This document shows, one piece after another, positions 31,017 through 39,311 of a DNA stretch of 64,000 nt. A program made the position numbers and the translations under genes. The notes below the pieces were generated by a model. It saw only the letters and a program-made list of their open reading frames with translations, had not been told where the DNA came from and did not search any database. The DNA is from Cucumibacter marinus DSM 18995. GTDB lineage: Bacteria > Pseudomonadota > Alphaproteobacteria > Rhizobiales > Devosiaceae. The stretch covers positions 62,001 through 126,000 of the forward strand of contig NZ_AUCR01000011.1 in assembly GCF_000429865.1 (NCBI RefSeq), written 5' to 3'. How positions within the stretch are numbered: the stretch's first letter is position 1; each line of letters opens with the position of its first letter.

Positions 31017-31968
31017 GGGCCCGCCCCCGGTTGATGAGAAGCACGAGGAACAAGGCGCTGCCGACGACCCCGACAACGGTGCCGATGGGGATCTCATAAG
31101 GGTAACGGATCAAGCGCCCGGCAATGTCGCAGGCCAGCACAAAGCCCGAGCCGGTCAGTGCGATCCAAGGCAGGGCGCGGCGCATATTATCCCCGATGAA
31201 GAGCGAGACGACATTGGGCACGATCAGCCCGAGGAACGGGATCATGCCCACGGTGACGACCACCGTGGCGGTGACGAGCGAGACGATCACGAGCCCAAGC
31301 GCCATCACGCGGCGATAGGCAAGGCCGAGATTGGTGGTCAGTGCTTCCCCGAGCCCGGCAACCGTGAACCGGTCGGCGGCCAGATAGGCGAGCGCGGTCA
31401 GTCCCGCGGAAATCCAGAGGAGCTCATACCGCCCCTGCAGGACACCGGAGAAATCGCCGGTGGTCCAGGCGGAGAGCGATTGAAGCAGTTCGAATCGCAA
31501 AGCGAAGAAAGTGGTGATGGCGTAGAAAACGCCGCCGAGCATGAGCCCGACCAGCGGCACAATCAGCACAGATCGATACTGGATGCGATTGAGGATGGTG
31601 ATGAACAGGGTAGTGCCGGCGAGCGCGAAAAGGGCGGCGGAGAGCATTTTGACAAAGACCGGGGCGCCAGGTGCAACGATGGTGACGAGCAGGAGCCCGA
31701 GCGAGGCGGATTCGAAGGTGCCGGCGGTCGAGGGTTCGACGAATTTGTTGCGCGCCAGCATCTGCATGATGGTGCCGGCCACCGCCAGCGCGGCACCGGC
31801 AAGGATCAGGGCCAGGGTGCGCGGGATGCGCGAGATCAGGAGAATCTGGGTCGCGCGTCCGCCTGGATCGCCAGCCAGTAGCTTGGCGATCGAGACATCT
31901 GAAATGCCCACGAACAGGCTGGTGATCGCGAGCAGGACGACAGCGATGGGGGCGAGGGCGCGGATCAT
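31009..31968 (-). CDS. Ferric-siderophore ABC transporter, permease 1
   Basis: A 319-residue FecCD-family permease of the YclN/CeuB type. RIPRTLALILAGAALAVAGT and MQMLARNKFVEPSTAGTFE are the classic FecCD opening, and VGMIPFLGLIVPNVVSLFIG the closing motif. It forms the heteromeric channel with the second permease. The start is the ATG giving MIRALAPIAVVLLAI. A strong hairpin separates it from the binding-protein gene. Confidence 0.92.
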   Translation of the reverse strand: MIRALAPIAVVLLAITSLFVGISDVSIAKLLAGDPGGRATQILLISRIPRTLALILAGAALAVAGTIMQMLARNKFVEPSTAGTFESASLGLLLVTIVAPGAPVFVKMLSAALFALAGTTLFITILNRIQYRSVLIVPLVGLMLGGVFYAITTFFALRFELLQSLSAWTTGDFSGVLQGRYELLWISAGLTALAYLAADRFTVAGLGEALTTNLGLAYRRVMALGLVIVSLVTATVVVTVGMIPFLGLIVPNVVSLFIGDNMRRALPWIALTGSGFVLACDIAGRLIRYPYEIPIGTVVGVVGSALFLVLLINRGRAHG

Positions 31969-31989
31969 GGTGATGGGCCAGCACAAAGC

Positions 31990-32023
31990 GGAGCGCGCCG
32001 GACGGGCAGGTCCGGCACGCTCC
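31990..32023 (-). other. Hairpin between binding-protein and permease genes
   Basis: GGAGCG-c-GCCGGAC pairs with GTCCGGC-a-CGCTCC around a 6-nt loop, 13 pairs with a single mismatch and no T-run. It lies in the 74-bp gap after the binding-protein gene, where such stems commonly protect upstream mRNA so that the binding protein is made in excess over the membrane parts. Confidence 0.75.
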
Positions 32024-32042
32024 GAGGCGGGATAGCCGCCGA

Positions 32043-32984
32043 TTATTCGGCGGTCAGGGCCGCATCGAGATTGCCGGCGATGGCGTTGAGGTTGGCGAGG
32101 CCGCCATTGACGATGTACCAGCGGACCGGGTCGATATAGACGATCCGGTCGTTCTTCCAGGCGTTGGTTTCGTGCACCAGCGCATTGTCGAGGGTCTGCC
32201 TTGCCGACGCGCCATCGGTGGAACCCACGCCGGCGTCACGGTCGATGGCGATGATCCAGTCCGGACTGGTCTCAAGAATGAACTCGAAGGAGATCGCTTC
32301 GCCATGGGTGGCGGCGTCGACGTCCTCGATGGCCGGGGTCAGGCCAAGCGTGTCGTGCACGAAGCCGAAGCGCGAGCCGGGGCCATAGGCCGTCACCTTG
32401 CCGCCCGAGGTCAGGACGATGAAGACGGAGCCGAGATCGGCGGCCTTGGCCTGAACCGAGGCGATCTTTGCATCGAGTTCGGCTTCAAGGGCCGCGACTT
32501 CGTCCTGCTTAGAGAAGATCTCGCCAATGATCTCGCTATTCGCCTTGATGGAGGGAACGAAATTGTCCCACGCGTTCGACAGATCGATGGTCGGGGCGAT
32601 TTTCGAGAGCTCTTCATAGGCCGTGGAGGAGCGCGCCGCGACGATGATCAGGTCGGGCTGGGCGGCGTTGACGGCTTCATAATCAGGCTCGAACAGCGAC
32701 CCGATTTTCTCGTAGTCGTCGCCGGCATATTTGCTCAGATGCTCGGGATAGACCGCGGCAGGCACGCCATCGACTTCGATGCCGAGCGCATCGAGGGTAT
32801 CGAGCGCGGCGAGGTCATAGGTGAACACCTTTTGCGGGTTCACCGGCACTTCGGTCGTGCCCTGGGCATGGGTGATGGTAATGGTCGATTTGCTGGCGTC
32901 GCTCTGAGCGTATGCCGGCAGGGTGACGAGGGCGCCGGCAATAAGGGTGGCGGCAAGCGTCAGGCCGAAGGGCTTGAAAGTCAT
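32043..32984 (-). CDS. Ferric-siderophore periplasmic binding protein (CeuE/YclQ type)
   Basis: A 313-residue solute-binding protein with a signal peptide (LAATLIAGALVTLPAYA). VFTYDLAALDTLDALG, GSLFEPDYEAVNAAQPDLII and YEELSKIAPTIDLS match the CeuE/YclQ group, which binds tetradentate catecholates such as petrobactin or bis-DHB fragments. The iron-contacting His and Tyr of that group appear conserved, in RFGFVHDTLGL and VRWYIVNGGL. It is first in its operon, with AAGGAG before the ATG. The actual siderophore is not known. Confidence 0.9.
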   Translation of the reverse strand: MTFKPFGLTLAATLIAGALVTLPAYAQSDASKSTITITHAQGTTEVPVNPQKVFTYDLAALDTLDALGIEVDGVPAAVYPEHLSKYAGDDYEKIGSLFEPDYEAVNAAQPDLIIVAARSSTAYEELSKIAPTIDLSNAWDNFVPSIKANSEIIGEIFSKQDEVAALEAELDAKIASVQAKAADLGSVFIVLTSGGKVTAYGPGSRFGFVHDTLGLTPAIEDVDAATHGEAISFEFILETSPDWIIAIDRDAGVGSTDGASARQTLDNALVHETNAWKNDRIVYIDPVRWYIVNGGLANLNAIAGNLDAALTAE

Positions 32985-33293
32985 TGGTCTCTCCTTCCGG
33001 GGTCAAGGTCCGGTGGTTAGCGAACCCCGTCGAGCATGGAGAAACGAAGGCCGATCTGCCCCTGTGGCACAGAATGACGGGCCTGCTGCCCGGCAAGCGC
33101 CGGGTGGCGAAAACGCTCTCCGATCAACGGGATTCAAGGTCCCGCCATCGCGATGGCACGCCAGTCCTAGCCGGGCTCAAAATCAATTTCAACTTATTTT
33201 TCAATAACTTAGAAGCATTCCAAACTGGAAATGGAAAACCAAGTGAAATCAGTTTGTTAACGGATGAAGTGAATTGGCGCTGCCCTGCGGCCT
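32985..33293. other. Promoter region of the siderophore importer
   Basis: This 309-bp gap holds no gene. The half nearest 33180-33260 is AT-rich and contains the Irr-like box; the rest would be a long untranslated leader of about 200 nt on the minus strand. I see no clear -35/-10 pair or further repeat. Confidence 0.5.
33208..33224. promoter_or_regulatory. Irr-type iron control element (ICE) candidate
   Basis: CTTAGAA-GCA-TTCCAAA matches the rhizobial Irr box TTTAGAA-N3-TTCTAAA (recalled from the literature) at 12 of 14 fixed positions. An overlapping 5+3+5 inverted repeat, TTCCA-AAC-TGGAA, covers 33218-33230. It lies in the AT-rich gap about 225 bp upstream of the siderophore binding-protein gene, so Irr control of the importer is likely. 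Confidence 0.55.
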
Positions 33294-34340
33294 TCAGGAG
33301 GCACTGGTTTGATGCCGGTATCGGCTCGGCGCGGCGCCGTAGCGGTTCTGCCAATGCCGGCGCATCTGCCGGGTCGAGCCGAAGCCCGACCGCCTTGCGA
33401 TCTCCTCCATATCGAGCCGCGACCCGGTGACCAGCTCATGGGCGCGCGCAAGCCGGATCGCGGCGACGTAGTCGGAGACCGAGAGACCGGTTTCGGCGTT
33501 GAACAGGCGGGAGAGGTGGCGCGGGCTGGCATGGACCAGCCTTGCGATCGAGGTGACCGACCAGGGGTGGGCCGGATCGGCGGTGATCGCATCCTGGGCC
33601 TTGTGAATGGCGGGATGGATGTGATTGCGGCCGACGAGGAACGGAGAGAGCTGCGGGTCGCCGCCCGAGCGTCTGAGATAGACAACCAGATCGCGGGCGA
33701 TGGACGCGGCAATCGCCGGGCCGCAATCCTTCTCAGCCAGATGCAGGGCAAGGTCGATCCCCGCGGTAATGCCGGCACTGGTGAGAATCTGGCCGTCCTC
33801 GACAAACAACCGGTCGTCATGCACCCGCGCGTTCGGCGCGGCCTCGCGCAGCGCGTCGAGGGCATCGAAATGCGTGGTGCAGTCGCGCCCGTCCAGCAGC
33901 CCTGCTTCGGCGGCAAACAGTGCGCCGGTACAGATCGAGACGATCCGGTGACCGGGCCGGTGCACCTGGCGCAACCAGGCGGAGATTTCCCGCCGGGCTT
34001 TGAGCGTCTCGGTGGCGTCATGCGTTGCAATGGCCGGTCTGGCCGCCATCGGCACCCGAGCCGTGCCCGACAGGATGATGGTAACGCGCTCGGGCAGGGT
34101 TTCCGGCAAGGGCAGGAGCGGGCCGAGCGCCAGCCCGGCCGAACTCCCGATCGTCTCCCGCGGCCCGAGAAATGTGACCTCATAAACGGTCCGGCCCGCC
34201 TCGGTATTGGCGACGCGAAACACTTCGAGCGGCCCGGCAATATCGAGCAGCAGGGTTTGCGGCGGCAGCACGAAAAAGACCGGCCAGGGTGCCTCGGATG
34301 TGGGATGGTCGATCCTCATTTCGGGCTTCGCTGGCCTCAT
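33294..34340 (-). CDS. GlxA-family transcriptional regulator (DJ-1/PfpI plus AraC)
   Basis: A 348-residue regulator. The N-terminal DJ-1/PfpI-like domain (about 15-200) includes PPQTLLLDIAGPLEVFRVAN and VSICTGALFAAEAGLLDGR, where the cysteine sits at the DJ-1 elbow. The C-terminal AraC domain (about 245-340) has two HTHs, SVTSIARLVHASPRHLSRLF and MEEIARRSGFGSTRQMRRHW. Its ATG lies one base after the stop of the cysteine hydrolase gene, so the two form an operon. The effector is unknown. Confidence 0.9.
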   Translation of the reverse strand: MRPAKPEMRIDHPTSEAPWPVFFVLPPQTLLLDIAGPLEVFRVANTEAGRTVYEVTFLGPRETIGSSAGLALGPLLPLPETLPERVTIILSGTARVPMAARPAIATHDATETLKARREISAWLRQVHRPGHRIVSICTGALFAAEAGLLDGRDCTTHFDALDALREAAPNARVHDDRLFVEDGQILTSAGITAGIDLALHLAEKDCGPAIAASIARDLVVYLRRSGGDPQLSPFLVGRNHIHPAIHKAQDAITADPAHPWSVTSIARLVHASPRHLSRLFNAETGLSVSDYVAAIRLARAHELVTGSRLDMEEIARRSGFGSTRQMRRHWQNRYGAAPSRYRHQTSAS

Positions 34341-34341
34341 C

Positions 34342-34902
34342 TCAGGCGGCGCTGGCCTCGGCCAGTCCCAGGGCTTGCTCGACCGTTGCGATACGGGCGA
34401 AGCGGCCCTTCAAGACCATCTCGGTGTGCGCCTTGATGGTTTCGGGCGACGCTGTCTCGCCATTGGGCAAGGTCATGGGGAAGGTCAGGGTTGCCTCGGT
34501 CACATAGTCGACCGCATAGCCGAGATCGGAGCCGTTGCGGGCGGTGGTCTCGCAGCATTGCTCGGTGCGGATGCCGCAGATGATGAGCTTTGTGATACCG
34601 CGCTGGCGCAATTCCAGTTCCAGCGGCGTGCCGACAAAGGCGCTGTGGCGGGTCTTGTTGATCAGCGCGTCCGGGGTGATGTCGATGCCGTCAAGCGTCG
34701 CCACCAGCCCGCTTGCGGGATCGAACGGGCCGCCATCGACCTGATTGTGAAAGATCTGGATGACCGGCATTCCACCGGCGCAGGCGCCGGCAATCAGGGC
34801 GTTCACGCGCTCGGCAAAACCGGGCAGGTCGTCGTCACGCCAATAGGGAGCCTTGAGAAAAGATTTCTGCACATCGATGACGAGAAGGGCGGTATCGGAC
34901 AT
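34342..34902 (-). CDS. Cysteine hydrolase, isochorismatase-like family
   Basis: A 186-residue hydrolase with the Asp-Lys-Cys triad of nicotinamidase/isochorismatase enzymes: D10 in ALLVIDVQKSF, K83 in LINKTRHSAF and C116 in GIRTEQCCETTARNG. The reaction would be hydrolysis of an amide or ether-type small substrate, but it cannot be named from sequence. Cotranscription with a DJ-1/AraC regulator suggests that the regulator senses the substrate. A perfect 21-bp palindrome sits directly upstream. Confidence 0.88.
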   Translation of the reverse strand: MSDTALLVIDVQKSFLKAPYWRDDDLPGFAERVNALIAGACAGGMPVIQIFHNQVDGGPFDPASGLVATLDGIDITPDALINKTRHSAFVGTPLELELRQRGITKLIICGIRTEQCCETTARNGSDLGYAVDYVTEATLTFPMTLPNGETASPETIKAHTEMVLKGRFARIATVEQALGLAEASAA

Positions 34903-34921
34903 TTTCGGTCTCCGGTTTGAA

Positions 34922-34942
34922 GTCTATGCTGTGAGCATAGAC
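34922..34942. promoter_or_regulatory. Perfect 8+5+8 palindrome, candidate operator
   Basis: GTCTATGC-TGTGA-GCATAGAC lies 20 bp before the cysteine hydrolase start codon. Perfect 8-bp arms with a 5-bp spacer fit a dimeric regulator. The candidate binder is the GlxA-type regulator encoded in the same operon, though AraC-family proteins usually prefer direct repeats. Confidence 0.65.
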
Positions 34943-35014
34943 CCCGCAACCGGGGAGAAAATCACCGAAGTGGCCCAATCTCGGACATTTCGCGCCAAAG
35001 CCAGGGGCGAGGTG

Positions 35015-35674
35015 TCAGGTGGCCGCGCGGCTGTGCGTGGTCAGGATCAGCGCCGCAAAGGCCGCAAAGACCCCGGCAAAGCTCCAATTGACGATGCGGC
35101 GGGTCCAGACCGAACGGGCGAACAGGTTGGCTACAGCGCCTGCGGCCAGAACGATGGCAAAGGCGGGGGGCAGCGAAACGATGATGAACTCGGCGCCCAG
35201 AAACAGCAGCTTGCCGGTTGCGGCCGGGTCGTCGCGTGAAACGAACTGGGGCAGGAAGGTCACGAAGAACAGAACGATCTTGGGATTGAGAAGGTTGATC
35301 CCGACGCCGGTCCAGAAGCTGGCCCACAGGCTCGGCGCCGGGGCGGAACCGCGGGCCGTATCGAGCGACAGCCCGCCTTTCGAGCGGATTGCCTGAAAAG
35401 CGAGCCAGAGCAGATAGACCGCGCCGGCGGTTTTGAGCACCAGAAAGGCAGTGGGCGCGGTGGCGATGAGGATCGAGATACCGAAGGCAACCAGCGCCGT
35501 GTGCACCATCACCCCGCTCAGCGCGCCGCTCATCGAGGCGAGGCCATGGGCGCGCCCGTGCTGAATGGCCTTGGAGAGCGACAGCGCCATATCCGGCCCC
35601 GGCGTGATGCACAGCACGAAGGAGGCCACGGCGAAGGACAGGATGATCGGCAGGTCGGGCACGAAATCGGGCAT
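35015..35674 (-). CDS. LysE/RhtB family amino acid exporter
   Basis: A 219-residue membrane protein with six helices. The N-terminal FVLCITPGPDMALSLSKAIQ and later GINLLNPKIVLFFVTFLPQFV are the LysE/RhtB signatures. The family exports amino acids such as homoserine, threonine or lysine; the substrate here is unknown. It is divergent from argG across 158 bp. Confidence 0.9.
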   Translation of the reverse strand: MPDFVPDLPIILSFAVASFVLCITPGPDMALSLSKAIQHGRAHGLASMSGALSGVMVHTALVAFGISILIATAPTAFLVLKTAGAVYLLWLAFQAIRSKGGLSLDTARGSAPAPSLWASFWTGVGINLLNPKIVLFFVTFLPQFVSRDDPAATGKLLFLGAEFIIVSLPPAFAIVLAAGAVANLFARSVWTRRIVNWSFAGVFAAFAALILTTHSRAAT

Positions 35675-35832
35675 GGATTGAGCCTTGGGAATGGCGATAT
35701 CGGATCGGGTGGCAGCATTGATGGTTCGGCCCGGTTTGTCGAGACCGGAACGGATTTGCCTTATCCGTTGCGGTTTGACGGGGGTTTGACTAGGTTGCGC
35801 GCCAAAATCGCCCCAAATCCGCGGAAGTATCC

Positions 35833-37047
35833 ATGTCCAAAGACGTCAACAAGGTCGTGCTTGCCTATTCGGGCGGGCTCGACACCTCGATTATCCTCAA
35901 ATGGCTGCAGGCCGAATATCAGTGCGAGGTGGTGACTTTCACCGCCGATCTCGGCCAGGGCGAGGAACTCGAGCCGGCCCGCAAGAAGGCCGAGATAATG
36001 GGCATCAAGGAGATCTATATCGAGGATCTGCGCGAAGAATTCGTGCGCGACTTCGTGTTTCCGATGTTCCGGGCCAATGCGCTTTATGAAGGGGTCTATC
36101 TGCTCGGGACCTCGATCGCCCGGCCGCTGATTTCCAAGCGGCTGGTTGAGATCGCCCATGAGACAGGCGCCGACGCCATCTCGCATGGGGCGACCGGCAA
36201 GGGGAACGACCAGGTGCGGTTCGAACTCTCCGCCGCTGCCCTTGATCCCGGCATCCGCGTCATCGCGCCGTGGCGCGAATGGGATCTGCAAAGCCGGACC
36301 CGGCTGATCGAATATGCCGAACAGCACCAGATCCCGGTGCCCAAGGACAAGCGCGGCGAAGCCCCGTTCTCGGTCGATGCCAATCTGTTGCACACCTCGT
36401 CCGAGGGCAAGGTGCTGGAAGATCCGGCGGAGGCGGCGCCGGATTATGTCTATCAGCGCACTGTCGATCCCGAGGCGGCGCCCGACGCGCCAGAGTTCGT
36501 CACCATCGGCTTCGAGAAGGGCGACGCGGTCTCGATTAATGGCGAAACGCTATCGCCAGCCATGGTGCTGACCAGGCTCAACGAACTCGGCGGCAAGCAT
36601 GGTGTGGGGCGGCTCGACCTGGTTGAGAACAGGTTTGTCGGCATGAAATCGCGCGGGGTCTATGAGACGCCGGGCGGGACCGTGTTGCTGACCGCCCATC
36701 GCGGCATCGAATCGCTCACGCTCGACCGCGGGGCAGCGCATCTCAAGGACGAGATCATGCCGCGCTATGCCGAGCTGATCTATAACGGTTTCTGGTTCTC
36801 GCCCGAACGCGAAATGCTGCAGGCGCTGATCGATACCAGCCAGGAGCTGGTGGCCGGCGAAGTGGTGGTCAAGCTTTACAAGGGGTCAGTGTCGCTGGTC
36901 TCGCGGACGTCACCGAATTCGCTTTATTCGGAAGATCTGGTGACCTTCGAGGAAGGCGGCACCTATGATCATCACGATGCCGAAGGCTTCATCCGGCTCA
37001 ATGCGCTTCGGTTGCGCACCTATGCGGCGCGGCGCCAGAAGGGCTGA
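35833..37047 (+). CDS. argG: ArgG, argininosuccinate synthase
   Basis: ArgG joins citrulline and aspartate with ATP in arginine synthesis. The ATP-pyrophosphatase P-loop [17 protein letters not shown] opens the protein, and [19 protein letters not shown] binds citrulline and aspartate. [13 protein letters not shown] is a C-terminal landmark. At 404 residues it is full length. A strong terminator follows 24 bp after the stop. Confidence 0.97.
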   Translation: MSKDVNKVVLAYSGGLDTSIILKWLQAEYQCEVVTFTADLGQGEELEPARKKAEIMGIKEIYIEDLREEFVRDFVFPMFRANALYEGVYLLGTSIARPLISKRLVEIAHETGADAISHGATGKGNDQVRFELSAAALDPGIRVIAPWREWDLQSRTRLIEYAEQHQIPVPKDKRGEAPFSVDANLLHTSSEGKVLEDPAEAAPDYVYQRTVDPEAAPDAPEFVTIGFEKGDAVSINGETLSPAMVLTRLNELGGKHGVGRLDLVENRFVGMKSRGVYETPGGTVLLTAHRGIESLTLDRGAAHLKDEIMPRYAELIYNGFWFSPEREMLQALIDTSQELVAGEVVVKLYKGSVSLVSRTSPNSLYSEDLVTFEEGGTYDHHDAEGFIRLNALRLRTYAARRQKG

Positions 37048-37071
37048 TCGTTTTTCGATATCCGACACGAC

Positions 37072-37101
37072 AAGGGGAGCGCCTGGCGCTCCCCTTTTTT
37101 T
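37072..37101 (+). terminator. Terminator of argG
   Basis: A 10-bp perfect stem (AGGGGAGCGC with GCGCTCCCCT) and 3-nt loop is followed by seven T. It also lies just beyond the end of the converging DUF2218 gene. Confidence 0.92.
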
Positions 37102-37122
37102 ATGGTCCGTGTCGGCGACCGG

Positions 37123-37416
37123 TCAGGCCGCGGCAGCCTCGGTCCAGGAAATCTCGATCTCTTCGCGGAACGCGAAATTGGGCAGGTGGCGGTCGATCAC
37201 GTCGCGACCGCGCGCCAGGCCTTCCTCATCCTCGGCGGTCACATTGATCGTGAGGGTCTTGCCCTCAGCCGCCATGGTGCAGGGACCGGCAGGGAAATGC
37301 ACGGTGCCGGTCTCGGTATCCCATTCGGCCTCGACCTTATGCTGGAAGTGCTTGCACATCTGCTGGAGGTATTTGGAGGCGTGGTCGGTGGTGATGGTGG
37401 CAGTGCTCTTGAGCAT
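37123..37416 (-). CDS. DUF2218 family protein
   Basis: A 97-residue cytoplasmic protein, MLKSTATITTDHASKYLQQM, then HKVEAEWDTETGTVHFPAG and an acidic C-terminus. It matches DUF2218, small proteins often found near iron or siderophore functions, of unknown role. GGAG precedes the ATG. The long upstream frame extension is non-coding in character and is left out. It stands alone between argG and an AT-rich gap. Confidence 0.85.
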   Translation of the reverse strand: MLKSTATITTDHASKYLQQMCKHFQHKVEAEWDTETGTVHFPAGPCTMAAEGKTLTINVTAEDEEGLARGRDVIDRHLPNFAFREEIEISWTEAAAA

Positions 37417-37955
37417 TGAAGTCTCCAATCCGCGGGGGTCAAAATCCCCGTAATCGTTATTAGCGGTGCAAGGGCTAGACTGCGCCGATTGAAAAATCAA
37501 CCAGATCGCGGGTGGGGTTACTTCGCTTGAGCATTTGGTCTTGCCCTGGTGGCTGATTGACCTGCAGACCTGCGGCGCGGTTCCGCATTTTTGGTGTGGG
37601 ACTGCAAGTCCTCTGCCGGATGGGCCGTGCGGTCGGACAAATTGCCGACAGTCGTTGGTAAGCAAAATGTCCCGAATTCGGACAGGATCGCGAATCGCGT
37701 TCTTGCCTGCGGAGAATACGGATATCCAACGCATTACCAATTGCGCGTATTGGTTGCTTGGTGGTTGCCGTATTTCTACTTAATTTACAGAAGACCTAAT
37801 TAAATAAGCAGTGAATACTTCATAAGTTAAAGATCGTAGGGTTATGTAACTAAACAAAAATCTACCGCTTAATGGCCTGTTAACCATGGAAGAACAGGCT
37901 ATTCGAGGAAGAGCGGAAAACGTCCTGCTCTCTCACTCACCAGCGGAGATTTAAG
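37417..37955. other. 539-bp non-coding gap, AT-rich toward the secreted-protein operon
   Basis: No credible gene is visible. The right half (about 37735-37880) is markedly AT-rich for this genome and includes ACTTAATTTACAGAAG and AATTAAATAAGC, fitting a regulated promoter region for the three secreted-protein genes. The left half holds the minus-strand leader of the DUF2218 gene. A 10-bp palindrome CCGAATTCGG lies at about 37672-37681. Confidence 0.6.
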
Positions 37956-38441
37956 ATGCGTAACACCCTGTTTGGCGCAGGGGGCCTCATGGCTATTGCC
38001 TCGATTTGCGGCCTAGCACCCGCCCACGCCGAAGATGTGATCTTTTCCGCCAACCTGACGGGAAGCTGCACCCTGGCTCTGACAACGCCGGGTGTGTTGA
38101 CCCTGTCGGGAGATGGGCAGACCCTTGGCAGTGAGGAAACGCTTGGTGTCCCCGCCACGCTGACCATCTTGTCCATAGGCAGCAATACCGTGACAGTCGG
38201 CGCGCCGTCTCGGACAAGCGCGCCGCCGGCGGGGTATTCGAGCGGAACCGAAACGGTCGAGGTGACCTATCAGGGGACCGGGCTGCTGTCATCGGTCTCC
38301 CAGGGTTACACGGAGAGCGAGACCAACTTTGGCGTCGGCACTATTGCCTTGACCGCGGTGACCTTCAACAGCCGCATCCTCAACAGCAGCGGGTTCGCCG
38401 CGGGCTCCTACACCGTGGAATCGGTCGTGACATGCAGCTAG
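37956..38441 (+). CDS. Secreted fimbrial-subunit-like protein (DUF4402/SCPU-like)
   Basis: A 161-residue secreted protein. MRNTLFGAGGLMAIASICGL ending at APAHAED is a signal peptide. The mature part is small-residue rich and beta-like, with one cysteine in LTGSCTLAL and one at the extreme C-terminus (VESVVTCS), the disulfide pattern of spore-coat-U/DUF4402 fimbrial-like subunits. SGFAAGSYTVES matches the closing strand of that group. It overlaps the next gene by 10 nt. Assignment is by pattern only. Confidence 0.6.
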   Translation: MRNTLFGAGGLMAIASICGLAPAHAEDVIFSANLTGSCTLALTTPGVLTLSGDGQTLGSEETLGVPATLTILSIGSNTVTVGAPSRTSAPPAGYSSGTETVEVTYQGTGLLSSVSQGYTESETNFGVGTIALTAVTFNSRILNSSGFAAGSYTVESVVTCS

Positions 38442-38854
38442 CCCGATATCTTGCCCCGCTGGGCCTGGTGGCGCTGACGGCCTTCGGCTCGATCTCCGCC
38501 GCACACGGGCAATCGCTTTCACCCATGCGCAAAGACGGCCTGACCTTGTCCGACATGAAGGGTTTCAGGGTCGCGGTTTCCAATCCCTATCAAAAGCGGA
38601 TGGCCTTTGTGCTCGAGGTGATGGATCCCGAGTTCGAAACCCCGGTCGGCGATGCGGTGGTGCAGCCTGCCCGTCTTGTGCTGGCGCCCGGATACGGGCG
38701 TCACGTCATCCTCGCGTTCAAAATCCCGCCTAACCAGAAGGAGCGGACCATTGGCCTTTGCGTTCGACCTGAAGAAATCTCTGGCTCGATCCTGCCTCGC
38801 GTGTGCGGCACTTTTGTCGGCCGCCGCGCCCATGCCGCCAGCGCTGGCGGCTGA
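38432..38854 (+). CDS. Secreted one-domain pilus-chaperone-like protein
   Basis: A 140-residue protein with a signal peptide (YLAPLGLVALTAFGSISAAHG). The body FRVAVSNPYQKRMAFVLEVM, PARLVLAPGYGRHVILAF and [20 protein letters not shown] looks like the N-terminal immunoglobulin domain of PapD-type chaperones, with strand-rich N-P and P-x-R-L-x-L-x-P-G features, but the second domain is absent. Two cysteines may pair. It overlaps the subunit-like gene upstream and a third gene downstream, so the three are translated together. A chaperone role is inference. Confidence 0.55.
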   Translation: MQLARYLAPLGLVALTAFGSISAAHGQSLSPMRKDGLTLSDMKGFRVAVSNPYQKRMAFVLEVMDPEFETPVGDAVVQPARLVLAPGYGRHVILAFKIPPNQKERTIGLCVRPEEISGSILPRVCGTFVGRRAHAASAGG

Positions 38855-39161
38855 CGGGCTGTTTCTTCCGGCGGCACCGACCGGGCCGGGAGGCGAGGAT
38901 TCGATCACGACCTCGACCGGCATTCGCTGTTCGCAGTCGATCAACTCGAACGGTGCCTATCTCGACATGGGCGTGGTGGGCGGCGGGCTCAACGCCTATC
39001 TGGGCGAAGGTTCGGGCATCGAGAGTTCGGCCATCGGTTATGCGCGGGTGGTGGTGCCGCTCGGGCGGCGGCCTGAGCGGCTCGACTGCAACGAAATCTA
39101 CGCCCTCGAAGTGCAGCGGCTGAAAGAAGAAATCAGGCTTTTGAAGATCGGACTCGAGTAG
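38751..39161 (+). CDS. Secreted protein with C-terminal coiled coil, unknown function
   Basis: A 136-residue protein starting at TTG, preceded by an excellent ribosome site (GAAGGAG, 7 nt spacing) inside the upstream gene, which it overlaps by 104 nt in another frame. [19 protein letters not shown] is a signal peptide. The mature part has [20 protein letters not shown] and a glycine-rich stretch, a second cysteine in [13 protein letters not shown], and a charged helix ending [13 protein letters not shown] recognise no family. It is the third gene of the secreted operon. Confidence 0.65.
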   Translation: MAFAFDLKKSLARSCLACAALLSAAAPMPPALAADGLFLPAAPTGPGGEDSITTSTGIRCSQSINSNGAYLDMGVVGGGLNAYLGEGSGIESSAIGYARVVVPLGRRPERLDCNEIYALEVQRLKEEIRLLKIGLE

Positions 39162-39181
39162 CGGCGGACCGGTCTGCCTGC

Positions 39182-39219
39182 GCCCCGGGGTCGTTTTGTC
39201 CGACCGGCCCCGGGGCATT
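39182..39219 (+). terminator. Likely terminator of the secreted-protein operon
   Basis: GCCCCGGGG pairs with CCCCGGGGC around a 17-nt loop that can itself add three pairs (TCG/CGA). Only ATTT follows, so termination may be weak. It is 21 bp past the third gene. Confidence 0.5.
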
Positions 39220-39311
39220 TGGGGTTGAAGGTGTCACAAAGGCACTGTAAGGCCTTGCGCGCCGGGCCGATTGCGGTCTGAAGCGCCGATCCCAAAAGCT
39301 CCGAGACCTCC

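Noticed and set aside
34922-34942. The 21-bp palindrome as a transcription terminator for the LysE-type gene
   Set aside because: No T-run follows on either strand and its position fits an operator better.
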